From contig CAWCUF010000008.1 of NCBI GenBank assembly GCA_963798745.1, forward strand, positions 1-41,927: a stretch of DNA of 41,927 bases. The letters run 5' to 3'. The DNA comes from Prado023 sp963798745. Lineage in GTDB: Bacteria > Actinomycetota > Actinomycetes > S36-B12 > CAIYMF01. Positions 33,101 through 41,564 of this stretch are shown piece by piece. Made by a program: the position numbers and the translations under genes. The notes beneath the pieces are model-generated. The model was not told the origin of the DNA. It worked only from the letters and a program-made list of their open reading frames with translations, and did no database searches. Numbering within the stretch: position 1 is the stretch's first letter; each line of letters begins with the position of its first letter.

Positions 33101-33943
33101 GGTGTCCTGGTACTCGTCGACCACGACCAGCCGGTACTGCTCGCGCAGCGCCCGGCCGGCCCGGGCGTCGTGGGCCAGGACAGCCGCGCGCAGGATCAGC
33201 TCCGAGTAGTCCAGGCTCCCCTCGAACTCGAGGGTGGCCAGGTACTCCTCCAGGAAGCCGCCGAGCGCCTCCCACACCGGCATGCCCGCCCGCCGGCCGA
33301 TCCGGGTGAGGTCCCGACCGTCGAGGCCCTGCCCGCGGGCCCGGGCCAGCAGCCCTCGAACCTGCTCGGCGATGCCCCGGGTGCCCACCGCCTGCGCCAA
33401 CGACGCCGGCCACTGCAACCGACCCTCCTCGATCGCGAAGGTGAGCAGCTCACGCAGCCGCGAATCCTGCTCGGCAGCCATCAGCAGGCGCGGCGGGCTG
33501 CCGTAGCCGGCGGGGTCCCCGTACTGGCGCAGCACGCCGTAGGCGAACGAGTGGAACGTGGAGACCACGGGCACCGGACCGCCGCCCAGGCGGGCACTGA
33601 TCCGGTCGGACAGCTCACCGGCCGCCCGGCGGCCGAACGTCAGCGCGAGGATCCGCTCGGCGGGGATCGGCTCCTGTGCGTCGGCGATCCGAGCCACGAC
33701 CAGTTCGGTGAGCGTCGCGGTCTTGCCCGTCCCGGGCCCGGCGAGCACCAGCAGGTGGCCGTCGCGGTGCTCGACGACGGCACGCTGTTGTGCGTCGAGC
33801 TCCAGGGCAGGGACCTGGAGCGGGCGAGTACTGTCCAGACGCACGGACCCGCCCGGACGCTGCGCACTGCCCGCAGCCCCAGATGGGCGCCCAGCAGAAC
33901 GCGCAGCCCTGCTGGAACTCCCCCGCCGCCGGTCGCCGGTCAT
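30164..33943 (-). CDS. adnA: AdnA-like helicase-nuclease subunit
   Basis: A 1259-residue partner of AdnB, longer than mycobacterial AdnA (about 1,050). The helicase half has GPGTGKT (69-75), VVDEYQDTD, GDPDQAIYGFRG, SAHRAKGLEWE and YVACTRARSH, so the motor motifs are not obviously broken. The nuclease half has a leading DCPLRWF cysteine, LRGSIDRVD, VVDFKTGR and QLGIYQLAL, and a closing CxxC-x5-C (RCGSCTFRFMC). These four cysteines are the pattern of a 4Fe-4S-stabilised nuclease as in AddB. The last ~60 residues are Ala/Gly/Pro-rich. ATG 33943 is preceded by GAGGAGGTGCG; an upstream in-frame TTG is less likely. It is first in the adnA-adnB operon. Confidence 0.92.
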   Translation of the reverse strand: MTGDRRRGSSSRAARSAGRPSGAAGSAQRPGGSVRLDSTRPLQVPALELDAQQRAVVEHRDGHLLVLAGPGTGKTATLTELVVARIADAQEPIPAERILALTFGRRAAGELSDRISARLGGGPVPVVSTFHSFAYGVLRQYGDPAGYGSPPRLLMAAEQDSRLRELLTFAIEEGRLQWPASLAQAVGTRGIAEQVRGLLARARGQGLDGRDLTRIGRRAGMPVWEALGGFLEEYLATLEFEGSLDYSELILRAAVLAHDARAGRALREQYRLVVVDEYQDTDPAQVALLRGLASGGAQVVAVGDPDQAIYGFRGADPRGILRFPDEFADPSGQPARIEVLRTTRRFPRTLAEAAGGVLGPLSLAPLPAAVQRLHRTPVAAPGPAVVAVRTFPTATAEASGVAETLLRAHAGDSGRPGLAWSQMAVLLRNPAVSGPVVARALRAAGVPVWLPPDELPLAEEPAVGVLLAVLGLAVDAGSMPDETGRVLLAGPLGRLDAVTIRGVARALLVRAKEARARLGVVVDAGSQAAPLEASDALLTSLLGSSTLPDDPDLDGLPRAARPAIQRVRRAVRAARSATADGQMISEVLWAAWTSTDWPQRLRAVALRPGSTGATAAAHRDLDAVIALFELAGRLPPQRRGPAALSAFLDDVRALRIPQEVRSARDADRDQVRLLSAHRAKGLEWELVVVASVQEGQWPDLRLRSDLLHVAELGSRGRIEGQTRADLLAEERRLMYVACTRARSHLVVSAVAEPQDGGLEASRFLAELGQPIQAMPARSATPMSAEGLVSVLREAAQAPVRVLADGSLDLEVEELRGAAVRRLAALAARARGGGPLGPLATADPARWWGAAPLTGSVAAEMGGGVAEGAPEDLTGRRVQRAHQDEAGEVAQAGEPVQAGRRVDEVGNGQGVPVRAERPLMLSASAVAGLRDCPLRWFLEKRVGAGTPSGATATVGLVVHAVADALARGDIEPDAAQIAPFVDAIWPSMPYPAHYQQVMERQRVDERIAALLSWHRASERAVVGSEISFTVPVEGTSSPVGLRGSIDRVDRDDSGRLHVVDFKTGRTAVSAGAAAQNPQLGIYQLALRLGALDAAGAEVSQGAEGSRGAEVAPLALGGGELVHVGDCYADGMPKVRHQAPLDEGWTWVNDLVVEAARLATGPDYPARRNSRCGSCTFRFMCPVHVPSGASVGSDTGVGGGATGADSAGGASPAGAGPALPIPSDSDDRPAKRPPAPLAPADSTRPVDPPRPVQGTLWGEES

Positions 33944-34030
33944 CGCACCTCCTCGCCGGCCCCTAGGCAATCACAGAGGTCTGACAGCGCCTCGCAGCCC
34001 CGCGCCCCAGCGCTCCCGCCGCCCCCTCCA

Positions 34031-34128
34031 GGTCGGCCGACTGAATCTGCTCCCCTTTCGCCGATCTGCTCCCGGAATTCCGGGAGCGGATCGTCCGAAC
34101 GGGAGCGGATTCCCCGGGACGCGTCCCG
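34031..34128. repeat. Family B four-box palindromic element, copy 2
   Basis: ATCTGCTCCC at 34045-34054 and 34064-34073, then GGGAGCGGAT at 34082-34091 and 34101-34110. The steps are 19, 18 and 19 bp about a perfect GGAATTCC centre. The flanks GGTCGGCCGACTG and GGGACGCGTCCC match copy 1, 21 kb away. It lies in the 423-bp divergent gap between adnA and the sulfatase gene. The rest of that gap holds no credible gene. Confidence 0.87.
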
Positions 34129-34366
34129 ACCTACCGGCCCCGAGTACCTGCCGCCGCTTGGCCACAGTCATGGGGACACTCACCGCAGCCCCGCGGCCAG
34201 CCTTCGCCGGGCGCCCCCCGCCGGGCCGTCCCGACCGCCCGGGTGGGGGATTCATCCTGAACGGGGGAGGCAGCGCGGGTAGCTCACGCCCAACACTGTT
34301 GTCCGGGTGGAGAGGCCGCTCGCGGGCGCCGGTGCATCGCGGGTCCAACGAGGCGGAGGTAGCCCT

Positions 34367-36733
34367 ATGACCGATACGACAAGGCCTGGGCGCGAGGTCC
34401 TGCCGATCCCGGATCGTACGAGTCCCGGGCTGGTCACCTACGACGCCAAGGATCCCGAGACCCGGTTCCCGCCCATCCACGCCCAGCGCCCGCCGGCCGG
34501 TGCGCCCAACGTGCTCGTGGTGCTGCTCGACGACATCGGGTTCGGCGCGTCCAGTGCGTTCGGCGGGCCGGTGCGCACGCCGGTGGCCGAGCGGCTGGCG
34601 GCCCGCGGGTTGAGCTACTCCAGGTTCCATACGACCGCGCTGTGCGCGCCGACCCGGGCCGCGCTGCTCAGTGGCCGCAACCACCACTCGGTCGGGATGG
34701 GGTCGATCGCCGAGACCGCGACCTCGGCCCCGGGACTGACCGGGCTGCGGCCCAACACCAAGGCCGCCCTGCCCATGACCCTCAAGCTCAACGGGTACTC
34801 CACGGCCCAGTTCGGCAAGTGCCACGAGGTACCCCCGTGGCAGACCTCACCGATCGGCCCGTTCGACGCGTGGCCGACCGGCGGGGGCGGGTTCGAGTAC
34901 TTCTACGGCTTCATCGGCGGGGAGAACAACCAGTACTACCCCGCGCTCTACGAGGGGACCACCCCCGTCGAGCCCGACCACGGCCCCGAGGACGGCTACC
35001 ACCTGACCGAGGACCTGGCCGACCGGGCCATCGACTGGATGCGCACCCAGCAGTCACTGGCCCCGGACAAGCCGTTCTTCGTGTACTTCGCCCCGGGGGC
35101 CACCCATGCCCCGCACCACGTCGGTGCGCAGTGGTCGGACAAGTACGCCGGCCAGTTCGCTGACGGCTGGGATGCTGCCCGTGAGGCCAGCTTCGCGCGC
35201 CAGAAGGAACTCGGCGTCATCGGACCGGACGCCGAGCTGACCGCGCGCCCGGACTCGATTCCCGCCTGGGACGACATGCCCGAGGACCTCAAGCCGGTGC
35301 TGGAGCGCCAGATGGAGGTGTACGCCGGATTCCTGGAGCACACCGATCACCATGTCGGCCGGGTGATCGACGCCATCGAGGCCATGGGTGCCCTCGAGGA
35401 CACGCTCATCTACTACATCATCGGCGACAACGGGGCCTCGGCCGAGGGCACCGTGAACGGCGCGTTCAACGAGATGGCCAACTTCAACGGGCTCGCCGCG
35501 TTGGAGACACCGGAGTTCATGATCGCGATGAAGGACAAGCTCGGAACCCCGGAGGCCTACAACCACTACTCGGTGGGTTGGGCGTGGGCGATGTGCGCTC
35601 CCTACCAGTGGACCAAGCAGGTGGCCTCGCACTGGGGCGGCACCAGGAACGCGACGATCGTGCACTGGCCGACGGGCATCACCGCCCGGGGCGAGGTCCG
35701 CACGCAGTTCACCCACGTCATCGACGTCGCCCCCACGATCCTCGAAGCCGCCGGCATCCCGGAGCCGACCTTCGTCAACGGCGCGCAGCAGTCCCCCATG
35801 GAGGGGACCTCCATGCTCTACAGCTTCGACGACGGGCAGGCCACGGAGCGTCACGACCTGCAGTACTTCGAGATGTTCGGCAACCGCGGCATCTACTTCA
35901 AGGGCTGGAGCGCGGTCACCCGGCACAGCACCCCCTGGTTGCCCAACGAGGTGTTGCCGGAGTTCGACGACGACATCTGGGAGCTCTACGACGGGTCCAC
36001 CGACTGGAGCCAGGCCACGGACCTGGCCGGCGAACAGCCCGACCGACTCGCAGCCCTGCAGCGGTTGTGGCTCATCGAGGCGGTGAAGTACAACGTGCTG
36101 CCGATCGACGATCGGCGCTTCGAGCGCCTCAACGCGACGATCTCCGGGCGACCGCAACTGGTGTCGGGCAACACCCAGGTGTTGTTCCCCGGCATGAAGC
36201 GGCTGTCCGAGAACAGCGTCCTGGACATCAAGAACCGGTCGTTCTCCGTGACCGCGGTGCTGAAGTCGCACTCGGGGCCGGACACCGGCGGAGTGATCGT
36301 CGCACAGGGCGGGGGCTTCGGGGGTTGGGCCCTGTACGTCAAGGAGGGCCGTGCCAAGTTCGTGTACAACGTGCTCGGCCTGCACGAGTACGTCGTCGAG
36401 GCGGACCGCCCGCTCGCAGCGCCGGAGCGCCAGATCCGGATGGTGTTCGACTACGACGGCGGGGGCCTGGCCAAGGGCGGCACCGCGTCGCTGTACTACG
36501 ACGGTGCGCAGGTCGGCCAGGGTCGGGTGGACATGACCCAACCGCTGGTCTTCTCCGCTGACGAGACCACCGACCTCGGCGACGACTACGGCACTCCGGT
36601 CAGCGCCGACTACCGCGGGCAGAGCCGGTTCAACGGTGGCATCGACCTGGTCCAGATCGACGTCGGCGACGACGACCACTCCCACCTGATCGACCCTGTC
36701 GAAGTCGCGCGGGTGGCGATCTCCCGGCAGTGA
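34367..36733 (+). CDS. Type I arylsulfatase
   Basis: A 788-residue sulfatase of the alkaline-phosphatase superfamily, hydrolysing sulfate esters. The formylglycine signature CAPTR starts at Cys93 and is followed by AALLSGRNHH. Metal ligands are seen in LLDDIGFG (Asp55-Asp56) and GDNG (Asp354-Asn355). The C-terminal ~170 residues form a beta-rich domain typical of the ~780-residue actinobacterial arylsulfatases. There is no signal peptide, so it appears cytoplasmic. Activity needs a formylglycine-generating enzyme, which is not in this window. GGCGGAGGTAG precedes ATG 34367; the frame is open back to 34307 without a better start. Confidence 0.94.
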   Translation: MTDTTRPGREVLPIPDRTSPGLVTYDAKDPETRFPPIHAQRPPAGAPNVLVVLLDDIGFGASSAFGGPVRTPVAERLAARGLSYSRFHTTALCAPTRAALLSGRNHHSVGMGSIAETATSAPGLTGLRPNTKAALPMTLKLNGYSTAQFGKCHEVPPWQTSPIGPFDAWPTGGGGFEYFYGFIGGENNQYYPALYEGTTPVEPDHGPEDGYHLTEDLADRAIDWMRTQQSLAPDKPFFVYFAPGATHAPHHVGAQWSDKYAGQFADGWDAAREASFARQKELGVIGPDAELTARPDSIPAWDDMPEDLKPVLERQMEVYAGFLEHTDHHVGRVIDAIEAMGALEDTLIYYIIGDNGASAEGTVNGAFNEMANFNGLAALETPEFMIAMKDKLGTPEAYNHYSVGWAWAMCAPYQWTKQVASHWGGTRNATIVHWPTGITARGEVRTQFTHVIDVAPTILEAAGIPEPTFVNGAQQSPMEGTSMLYSFDDGQATERHDLQYFEMFGNRGIYFKGWSAVTRHSTPWLPNEVLPEFDDDIWELYDGSTDWSQATDLAGEQPDRLAALQRLWLIEAVKYNVLPIDDRRFERLNATISGRPQLVSGNTQVLFPGMKRLSENSVLDIKNRSFSVTAVLKSHSGPDTGGVIVAQGGGFGGWALYVKEGRAKFVYNVLGLHEYVVEADRPLAAPERQIRMVFDYDGGGLAKGGTASLYYDGAQVGQGRVDMTQPLVFSADETTDLGDDYGTPVSADYRGQSRFNGGIDLVQIDVGDDDHSHLIDPVEVARVAISRQ

Positions 36734-36770
36734 CGCGCAGCGTCGCACCGAACCCCGGCGCCACGCTCTG

Positions 36771-36776
36771 TATGCT
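36771..36776 (+). promoter_or_regulatory. -10 hexamer TATGCT for the duplicated membrane protein
   Basis: TATGCT lies 42 bp before the ATG at 36819. It gives a leader of about 35 nt that includes the ACGAGGAG ribosome binding site. Confidence 0.45.
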
Positions 36777-36818
36777 CCGTGCGGCACCGCCACGACCCGG
36801 ACACGAGGAGTTATCACC

Positions 36819-38807
36819 ATGGCCCGCAAGTCGCTCGTCGCGCTGATCACGGTGGGGATCCTCGCACTGGCCTTCGCGGTGTCCCTGATCAGCGCGGTGC
36901 AACTGCTCGCCCCTCGGGACATGCCGTTCGGGGTCACCGGGCCCTCCCCGGTCGTCAGCGCCGTGCAGCAGCAGTACAGCCTGGACCTGCAGACCTACGC
37001 GAACGAGGCCGACCTGACGGCAGCGGCCGAGAGCGGCGACATCTACGGCGGCTACGTCGTGGGCTCCACGACCGACACCCTGGTGACCGTCCCGGCGAAG
37101 AGCTTCTTCGGTGAGGTGTACCTCCGGGCCGGTTTCGCCGACGCAGCCAAGCAGGCGGATCGGACCTTCACGAACACCGTGGTCGCGCCGCTGCCGACGG
37201 CCGACCGGACGGGTGCGGTGGTGGGCCTGTTGCTGCTGCCCACCCTGGTGGGGGGCTACATGATCGCCTCGCTGCTGTACTCGGCCAGCCAGAAGGCCGC
37301 CGCCCCGGGGCGGATCGCGATCGTCCTGGCGTTCGCCGCGGCGGTCGCGCTGATCACCGGCCTGGCCGCGGGCCCGATCCTCGGTGCGATTCCGGCCGGC
37401 ACCCTGCTGCCCCTGGGGCTGGCGCTGTTCCTGGTCACCGCGGTCGTGGGTCTGTCCGCGGTGGCGATCCAGGCCCTGGTGGGCAGGCTGGGCTCCCTGG
37501 TGGTCGCGCTGCTGTTCATCGTCATCGGTGGGGCCGGCGCCGGCGGGGGTGGGGTCGCCCTGCTCCCGAACTACTGGCAGACGCTCGGCGGGCTGTTCCC
37601 GCCCCGGCACGCGGTGGAGCTGTACCGCAACGTGCTGTACTTCGACGGCAACAACATCGCGTGGCCGATCGTCGTGCTCCTCGCCTACGGGCTGGTCAGC
37701 CTCGCGATCATCGTGGTCAAGACGCGACGTGCCGCGCTCGCAACCCCGTCGGGGGCCCCGCAGGAGCCCGCGGCGCCGGGGCGTCGACGGATCGTGCCCA
37801 AGGACCTCGTCGCCCCCGTCGGGTTCTCGCTGATCCTCACCACCTTGTTCGCGTTCAACTACATGAGCTCGGGGCATGAGCCCGTGGCCCGGGACATGCC
37901 CTTCGGCGTGGTGGGCTCGCCCTCGCTGGCCCAAGCAGCACAGGGCGATCTGTTGTCGCTGGACCTCATCGAGTACGACTCCAAGGATGCGGCGACCCAG
38001 GCCATGGACCGGGCTGAGATCTACGGGGCCCTGATCACCAGCGAGTCGGGCACCGAGCTGATGGTGGTCCCCTCGATGAGCGATATCGCCCCGCTGGACC
38101 TGGCCGCCAACTTCGAGCAGGCGGCCGCCGGCACCGGTGACACGATCAGCGTGAAGGCCTACACCCCCACGCCGCTGGCGCCCAAGGACCCGTTCGCCCT
38201 GGTCGTGGCCACGCTGCTGGTGGCGCTGCTGATCGGGGGCTACATGTCCGCGGCGTTGCTGGCCACAGCCGTCGGCTCGGCCTCAGGCCACTGGCGGGGA
38301 GTGTGGCTGGCCGGGTTCGCGGTCGTCACCGGGTTGGTGCTCGACCTCGCGACCACCTTCTGGCTCCAGGGGATCCCGACGGACTCGTTCTGGGTGGCCT
38401 GGCCGATCATGTCGCTGATCATCCTGGTGGTGGCCCTGTTCGCTGCCGTCCTGCGTCGGGCCCTGGGCCCCGCCGGCATCATCGTCACCCTGATCGTCAT
38501 CCTCCAGTTCGGCAACCCGTCCTCGGGCGGGTCCAACGGCGCCGCCTACCTGACGGCGTTCTGGGACGAGGTCGGTCCGTTCCTGCCGCCCCGCAACGCT
38601 TTCCTGCTGCTGCGCAACACCCTGTACTTCGATGGCAACAACATCGCCCAACCGCTGGCCATCCTGGTGGCCTACGCGGTGATCGGTGCCGCCATCCTGG
38701 CGTTCCTCAACTGGTTCCGATCACCGGAACTGGCCGTCCCCGGCCTCCACGACCGCGACACCACCCAGGCGGCCGGTGTGGCCATCCCCGTCGGCCCCAT
38801 CGCCTGA
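36819..38807 (+). CDS. Internally duplicated ABC-2/YhgE-like membrane protein
   Basis: A 662-residue integral membrane protein consisting of two homologous halves. Half 1 carries RDMPFG at residues 33-38 and LYFDGNNIA at 273-281. Half 2 carries RDMPFG at 358-363 and LYFDGNNIA at 602-610. Each half has one leading helix, an external ~110-residue domain, and about five to six helices after PxPxxxFALVV/ADRTGAVVG-type entries. The plan resembles ABC-2-type permeases and the YhgE/Pip group, where two subunits pair; here the pair would be fused. No ATPase gene is adjacent, so transport by an ABC mechanism is unproven. ACGAGGAG precedes the ATG. The ~50-residue linker between halves is Pro/Arg-rich. 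Confidence 0.8.
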   Translation: MARKSLVALITVGILALAFAVSLISAVQLLAPRDMPFGVTGPSPVVSAVQQQYSLDLQTYANEADLTAAAESGDIYGGYVVGSTTDTLVTVPAKSFFGEVYLRAGFADAAKQADRTFTNTVVAPLPTADRTGAVVGLLLLPTLVGGYMIASLLYSASQKAAAPGRIAIVLAFAAAVALITGLAAGPILGAIPAGTLLPLGLALFLVTAVVGLSAVAIQALVGRLGSLVVALLFIVIGGAGAGGGGVALLPNYWQTLGGLFPPRHAVELYRNVLYFDGNNIAWPIVVLLAYGLVSLAIIVVKTRRAALATPSGAPQEPAAPGRRRIVPKDLVAPVGFSLILTTLFAFNYMSSGHEPVARDMPFGVVGSPSLAQAAQGDLLSLDLIEYDSKDAATQAMDRAEIYGALITSESGTELMVVPSMSDIAPLDLAANFEQAAAGTGDTISVKAYTPTPLAPKDPFALVVATLLVALLIGGYMSAALLATAVGSASGHWRGVWLAGFAVVTGLVLDLATTFWLQGIPTDSFWVAWPIMSLIILVVALFAAVLRRALGPAGIIVTLIVILQFGNPSSGGSNGAAYLTAFWDEVGPFLPPRNAFLLLRNTLYFDGNNIAQPLAILVAYAVIGAAILAFLNWFRSPELAVPGLHDRDTTQAAGVAIPVGPIA

Positions 38808-38923
38808 GGGACCGTGCCCCGCAGCATGGGTCGAAACCCCGCCGACCCGTGCCCGCGACGTGCAAGCGCTCCCTGCTCGTCGGCCCACATGCGCCAATGC
38901 GCCCCGGGACCAGCCGTTCGTGA

Positions 38924-38929
38924 CAACAT
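38924..38929 (+). promoter_or_regulatory. -10 hexamer CAACAT for the YbhN-family gene
   Basis: CAACAT, six bases, then the ATG at 38936, without a ribosome binding site. Leaderless geometry. Confidence 0.35.
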
Positions 38930-38935
38930 CTGGGC

Positions 38936-41524
38936 ATGATCGAGCGCCGCACGAATCCGGTGGCGCCCGACGGAGCCACGACCCCGCAGCCGGTGGACGA
39001 CCACACCGGCGACCAGCCCACCAGCACACCCGAACCGACACCGGAACCGACACCGGAACCGGCGCCTGACCCGGTGCCTGACCCGACACCCGAACCGGTG
39101 CCTGACCCCACACCTCCCTCACCCCCCCGCTCGACCGCGGCCAAGTCCCAGCAGACCCTGGTCGTCGAGGAGGGCATCTTCCCCTCCCGGCTGCGCCGGC
39201 CCCGCGACCTGCTCGCCGGCCTGCTGGCCCTGGTCGGGGCGGCGCTCGTGGTGATCATCGCGGTCGCCGCCGAGCAGACGGTGCTGGCCATCGACGACGA
39301 CCTGGCCAACGCCCAGCGCTCGGTGCCCGACCTCATCTGGGGCGGGCTGAGCTCGCTGGCCGGCCTCGGGCTGATCCTGCTGCCACTCGTGGCCTCCGTC
39401 TCACTGCTGCTGCGCCGGCGCGGTCGGCAACTGCTCGAGGCGATCGCCGCACTGACCGTGGCGGCCATCGCCCTGACCCTGATCTCCACCGCCGTGCGTG
39501 AGTTCGGCTCCCAGGCCCTGTACTTCTCGCTGACCGGTTCCACCGTCAACGACGAGCTGGCCTACCCGACCAACCCGCTGCTCGGCGCGCTGGTCGCGTT
39601 CATCACCGTCGCGCGGTTGATGAGCCGGCCGCGCTGGAACGTCCTGATCGTGGCGATGGTGGTCGTGGCCATGGTGGTCGGGTCTGTCGGCTCGGGCAGC
39701 ACCAGCACCGCGCAGCTGCTCAGCTTCCTCGTCGGCCTCGCGCTGGGCCTGCTGACCCGGTACGTGCTGGGCACGCCGACCACGCGGCCGGCCGGTTCCG
39801 ACGTGGCCGGCACGCTGCTCGACGCGGGCATCCCGCTGGTCATGCTCCGGGCGCGGGCGGGCACCGAGTCCGGTCGGCACTACATGGCGGTGCGTGCCGA
39901 CGGGGGCCATCTCGAGGTGGTGGTCCTGGATCGCGACCTGGAGGGCTCTGGGGTGGCCCCGGCCCTGTGGCGCTCCATCCGGCTGCGCGAGTCCAACGAC
40001 TCAGCCAGCGGCCTGAGCATGGGCGGTCAGGTGGAGCGAGCCTCGATGATGTCCTACGCCGCGGAGGTCGCCGGAGTGCCCAGCCCACGGCTGGCCCTCG
40101 CGGCGATGGTCAGCGCGGACTCCGCCCTGCTGGCCTACGAGGCAGCCGACGGCCGGTACGTCGCGCCGGGATCAGGCAACAAGAGCGACCGACCCACCGA
40201 CGAGGAGCTCGACGTGGCCTGGCGGGCGTTGGCCGCGATGCAGGCCAGGTTCCTGGCCCACCAGAACCTCAACGCCGAGCACGTGCGCTATGCCGGGGCC
40301 GCCACCCACCTGACCGGCATGGAGTCCGGGACGGTGGCCGCCGGTGATGTGGTGCTGCGCCTGGACATCGCCGAGCTGCTGGTGACCCAGGCCCTGCAGA
40401 CCGACGTGCGCAGCGCGGTGGCTGCCGCGCGCCGGGTGCTGGGCGACGAGACCGTGCTGCGTGGGCTGCCGGTGCTGCAGCGGGTGGCGTTCAGCGGTCC
40501 GACCCGCACCGCCCTGCGCGCGGACAAGGCGCTGCTCACCGACCTGCGCGAAGAGCTGTTGACGATCAATCCGGCCGTCGACATGGCCCCGATCGACCTC
40601 GAGCGGCTCAAGCCGCGCACCCTGTTCACGATCCTGCTGGGAACGGTCGCCGGCTACCTGCTGCTCTCCCAACTCGCTCAGGTCAACGTCACCGAGGTAC
40701 TGGCCGACGCGGACTGGCGTTGGGCCGGCGTGGCGCTGGCCCTGTCGGCCACCACCTACATCGCGGCGACGCTGAGCCTCTCGGGTTTCGTGTCCGAGCC
40801 GCTGAGCTTCCTGCGCACGATGCAGGCCCAGTTCGCAGCCAGCTTCGCGACGCTGGTGTCCCCGCCGACGCTGGGTGCGGTGGCCGTCAACGCCCGCTAC
40901 CTGAATCGTTCGGGCCTGCCACCGGCGGCTGCCGCGGCCACGGTCGGCGTCTCCCAGGTGGCTGCGCTCATCGTGCACGTGGGGCTGCTGCTGCTGTTCG
41001 GCATCGCCGCCGGCACGCAGGCCGACCTGCAGTTCAATCCACCCCGCGCGGTGATCATCGGGGTCGGGGTCGTGGCCCTGATCATCGGTGGCCTGGCCTC
41101 CATCTCGCGCATTCGGCACTGGCTGGCCAGCCGGATCCGCCCGCTGGCCGAGCAGGTCATCCCGCGCCTGGCGACCGTCGCGCAGCGGCCCACGAAGCTG
41201 GTCGAGGGGTTCGGCGGGATCCTGCTGCTCAACCTCGCGTACTGCCTGTGCCTGGTGGCCTCGGTGCGCGCGTTCTCCGACAGCCTGACGATCGCCGCGA
41301 TCTGCTTCGTCTACCTGGCCGGCTCGACGCTGGGCCAGGCCGCCCCGACGCCCGGCGGGTTGGGCGTGGTCGAGGCCGCGCTGGCCGCGGGGCTGACCGC
41401 AGCGGGGATGGACTCCGCGCTGGCGGTCTCGGCGACGCTGCTGTTCCGCACGGTCACGTTCTGGATCCCGACGGTGCCGGGATGGTTCGCGTTCCGCAAC
41501 CTGACGGCGAAGGGGTTGTTGTAG
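38936..41524 (+). CDS. LPG-synthase/YbhN-type (UPF0104) membrane protein with kinase-like middle
   Basis: An 862-residue membrane protein. Residues 1-65 are a Pro/Thr/Glu/Asp tail with tandem TPEP/PDPVPDP units. Next come about six helices (residues ~80-280), then a soluble ~300-residue segment that looks like a degenerate kinase fold (DAGIPLVMLRARAG, HYMAVRADG, then LAHQNLNAEHVRY and GDVVLRLDIAELL). The C-terminal ~290 residues form the lysylphosphatidylglycerol-synthase transmembrane/UPF0104 domain with the typical PTPGGLGVVEAAL motif. No aminoacyl-transferase domain is present, so it is not an MprF; lipid flipping or cell-envelope lipid handling is the family-based guess. The kinase-like segment lacks a clear catalytic HRD-type loop. 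Confidence 0.86.
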   Translation: MIERRTNPVAPDGATTPQPVDDHTGDQPTSTPEPTPEPTPEPAPDPVPDPTPEPVPDPTPPSPPRSTAAKSQQTLVVEEGIFPSRLRRPRDLLAGLLALVGAALVVIIAVAAEQTVLAIDDDLANAQRSVPDLIWGGLSSLAGLGLILLPLVASVSLLLRRRGRQLLEAIAALTVAAIALTLISTAVREFGSQALYFSLTGSTVNDELAYPTNPLLGALVAFITVARLMSRPRWNVLIVAMVVVAMVVGSVGSGSTSTAQLLSFLVGLALGLLTRYVLGTPTTRPAGSDVAGTLLDAGIPLVMLRARAGTESGRHYMAVRADGGHLEVVVLDRDLEGSGVAPALWRSIRLRESNDSASGLSMGGQVERASMMSYAAEVAGVPSPRLALAAMVSADSALLAYEAADGRYVAPGSGNKSDRPTDEELDVAWRALAAMQARFLAHQNLNAEHVRYAGAATHLTGMESGTVAAGDVVLRLDIAELLVTQALQTDVRSAVAAARRVLGDETVLRGLPVLQRVAFSGPTRTALRADKALLTDLREELLTINPAVDMAPIDLERLKPRTLFTILLGTVAGYLLLSQLAQVNVTEVLADADWRWAGVALALSATTYIAATLSLSGFVSEPLSFLRTMQAQFAASFATLVSPPTLGAVAVNARYLNRSGLPPAAAAATVGVSQVAALIVHVGLLLLFGIAAGTQADLQFNPPRAVIIGVGVVALIIGGLASISRIRHWLASRIRPLAEQVIPRLATVAQRPTKLVEGFGGILLLNLAYCLCLVASVRAFSDSLTIAAICFVYLAGSTLGQAAPTPGGLGVVEAALAAGLTAAGMDSALAVSATLLFRTVTFWIPTVPGWFAFRNLTAKGLL

Positions 41525-41551
41525 GGGCGAGAGGCGACGCGCACCCTCCAC

Positions 41552-41557
41552 TACCCT
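41552..41557 (+). promoter_or_regulatory. -10 hexamer TACCCT for the last gene
   Basis: TACCCT is followed by seven bases and the ATG at 41565, with no ribosome binding site. Probably leaderless. Confidence 0.5.
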
Positions 41558-41564
41558 GACCATC

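Noticed and set aside
27300..34282. Two plus-strand open frames of over 1,000 codons opposite adnB and adnA
   Set aside because: Both are composition artefacts of GC-rich coding DNA. The minus-strand products carry complete helicase and nuclease motifs.
38828..38848. GGGTCG/CGACCC hairpin after the duplicated membrane protein
   Set aside because: Only 6-bp arms in very GC-rich sequence and no T-tract; too weak to call as a terminator.
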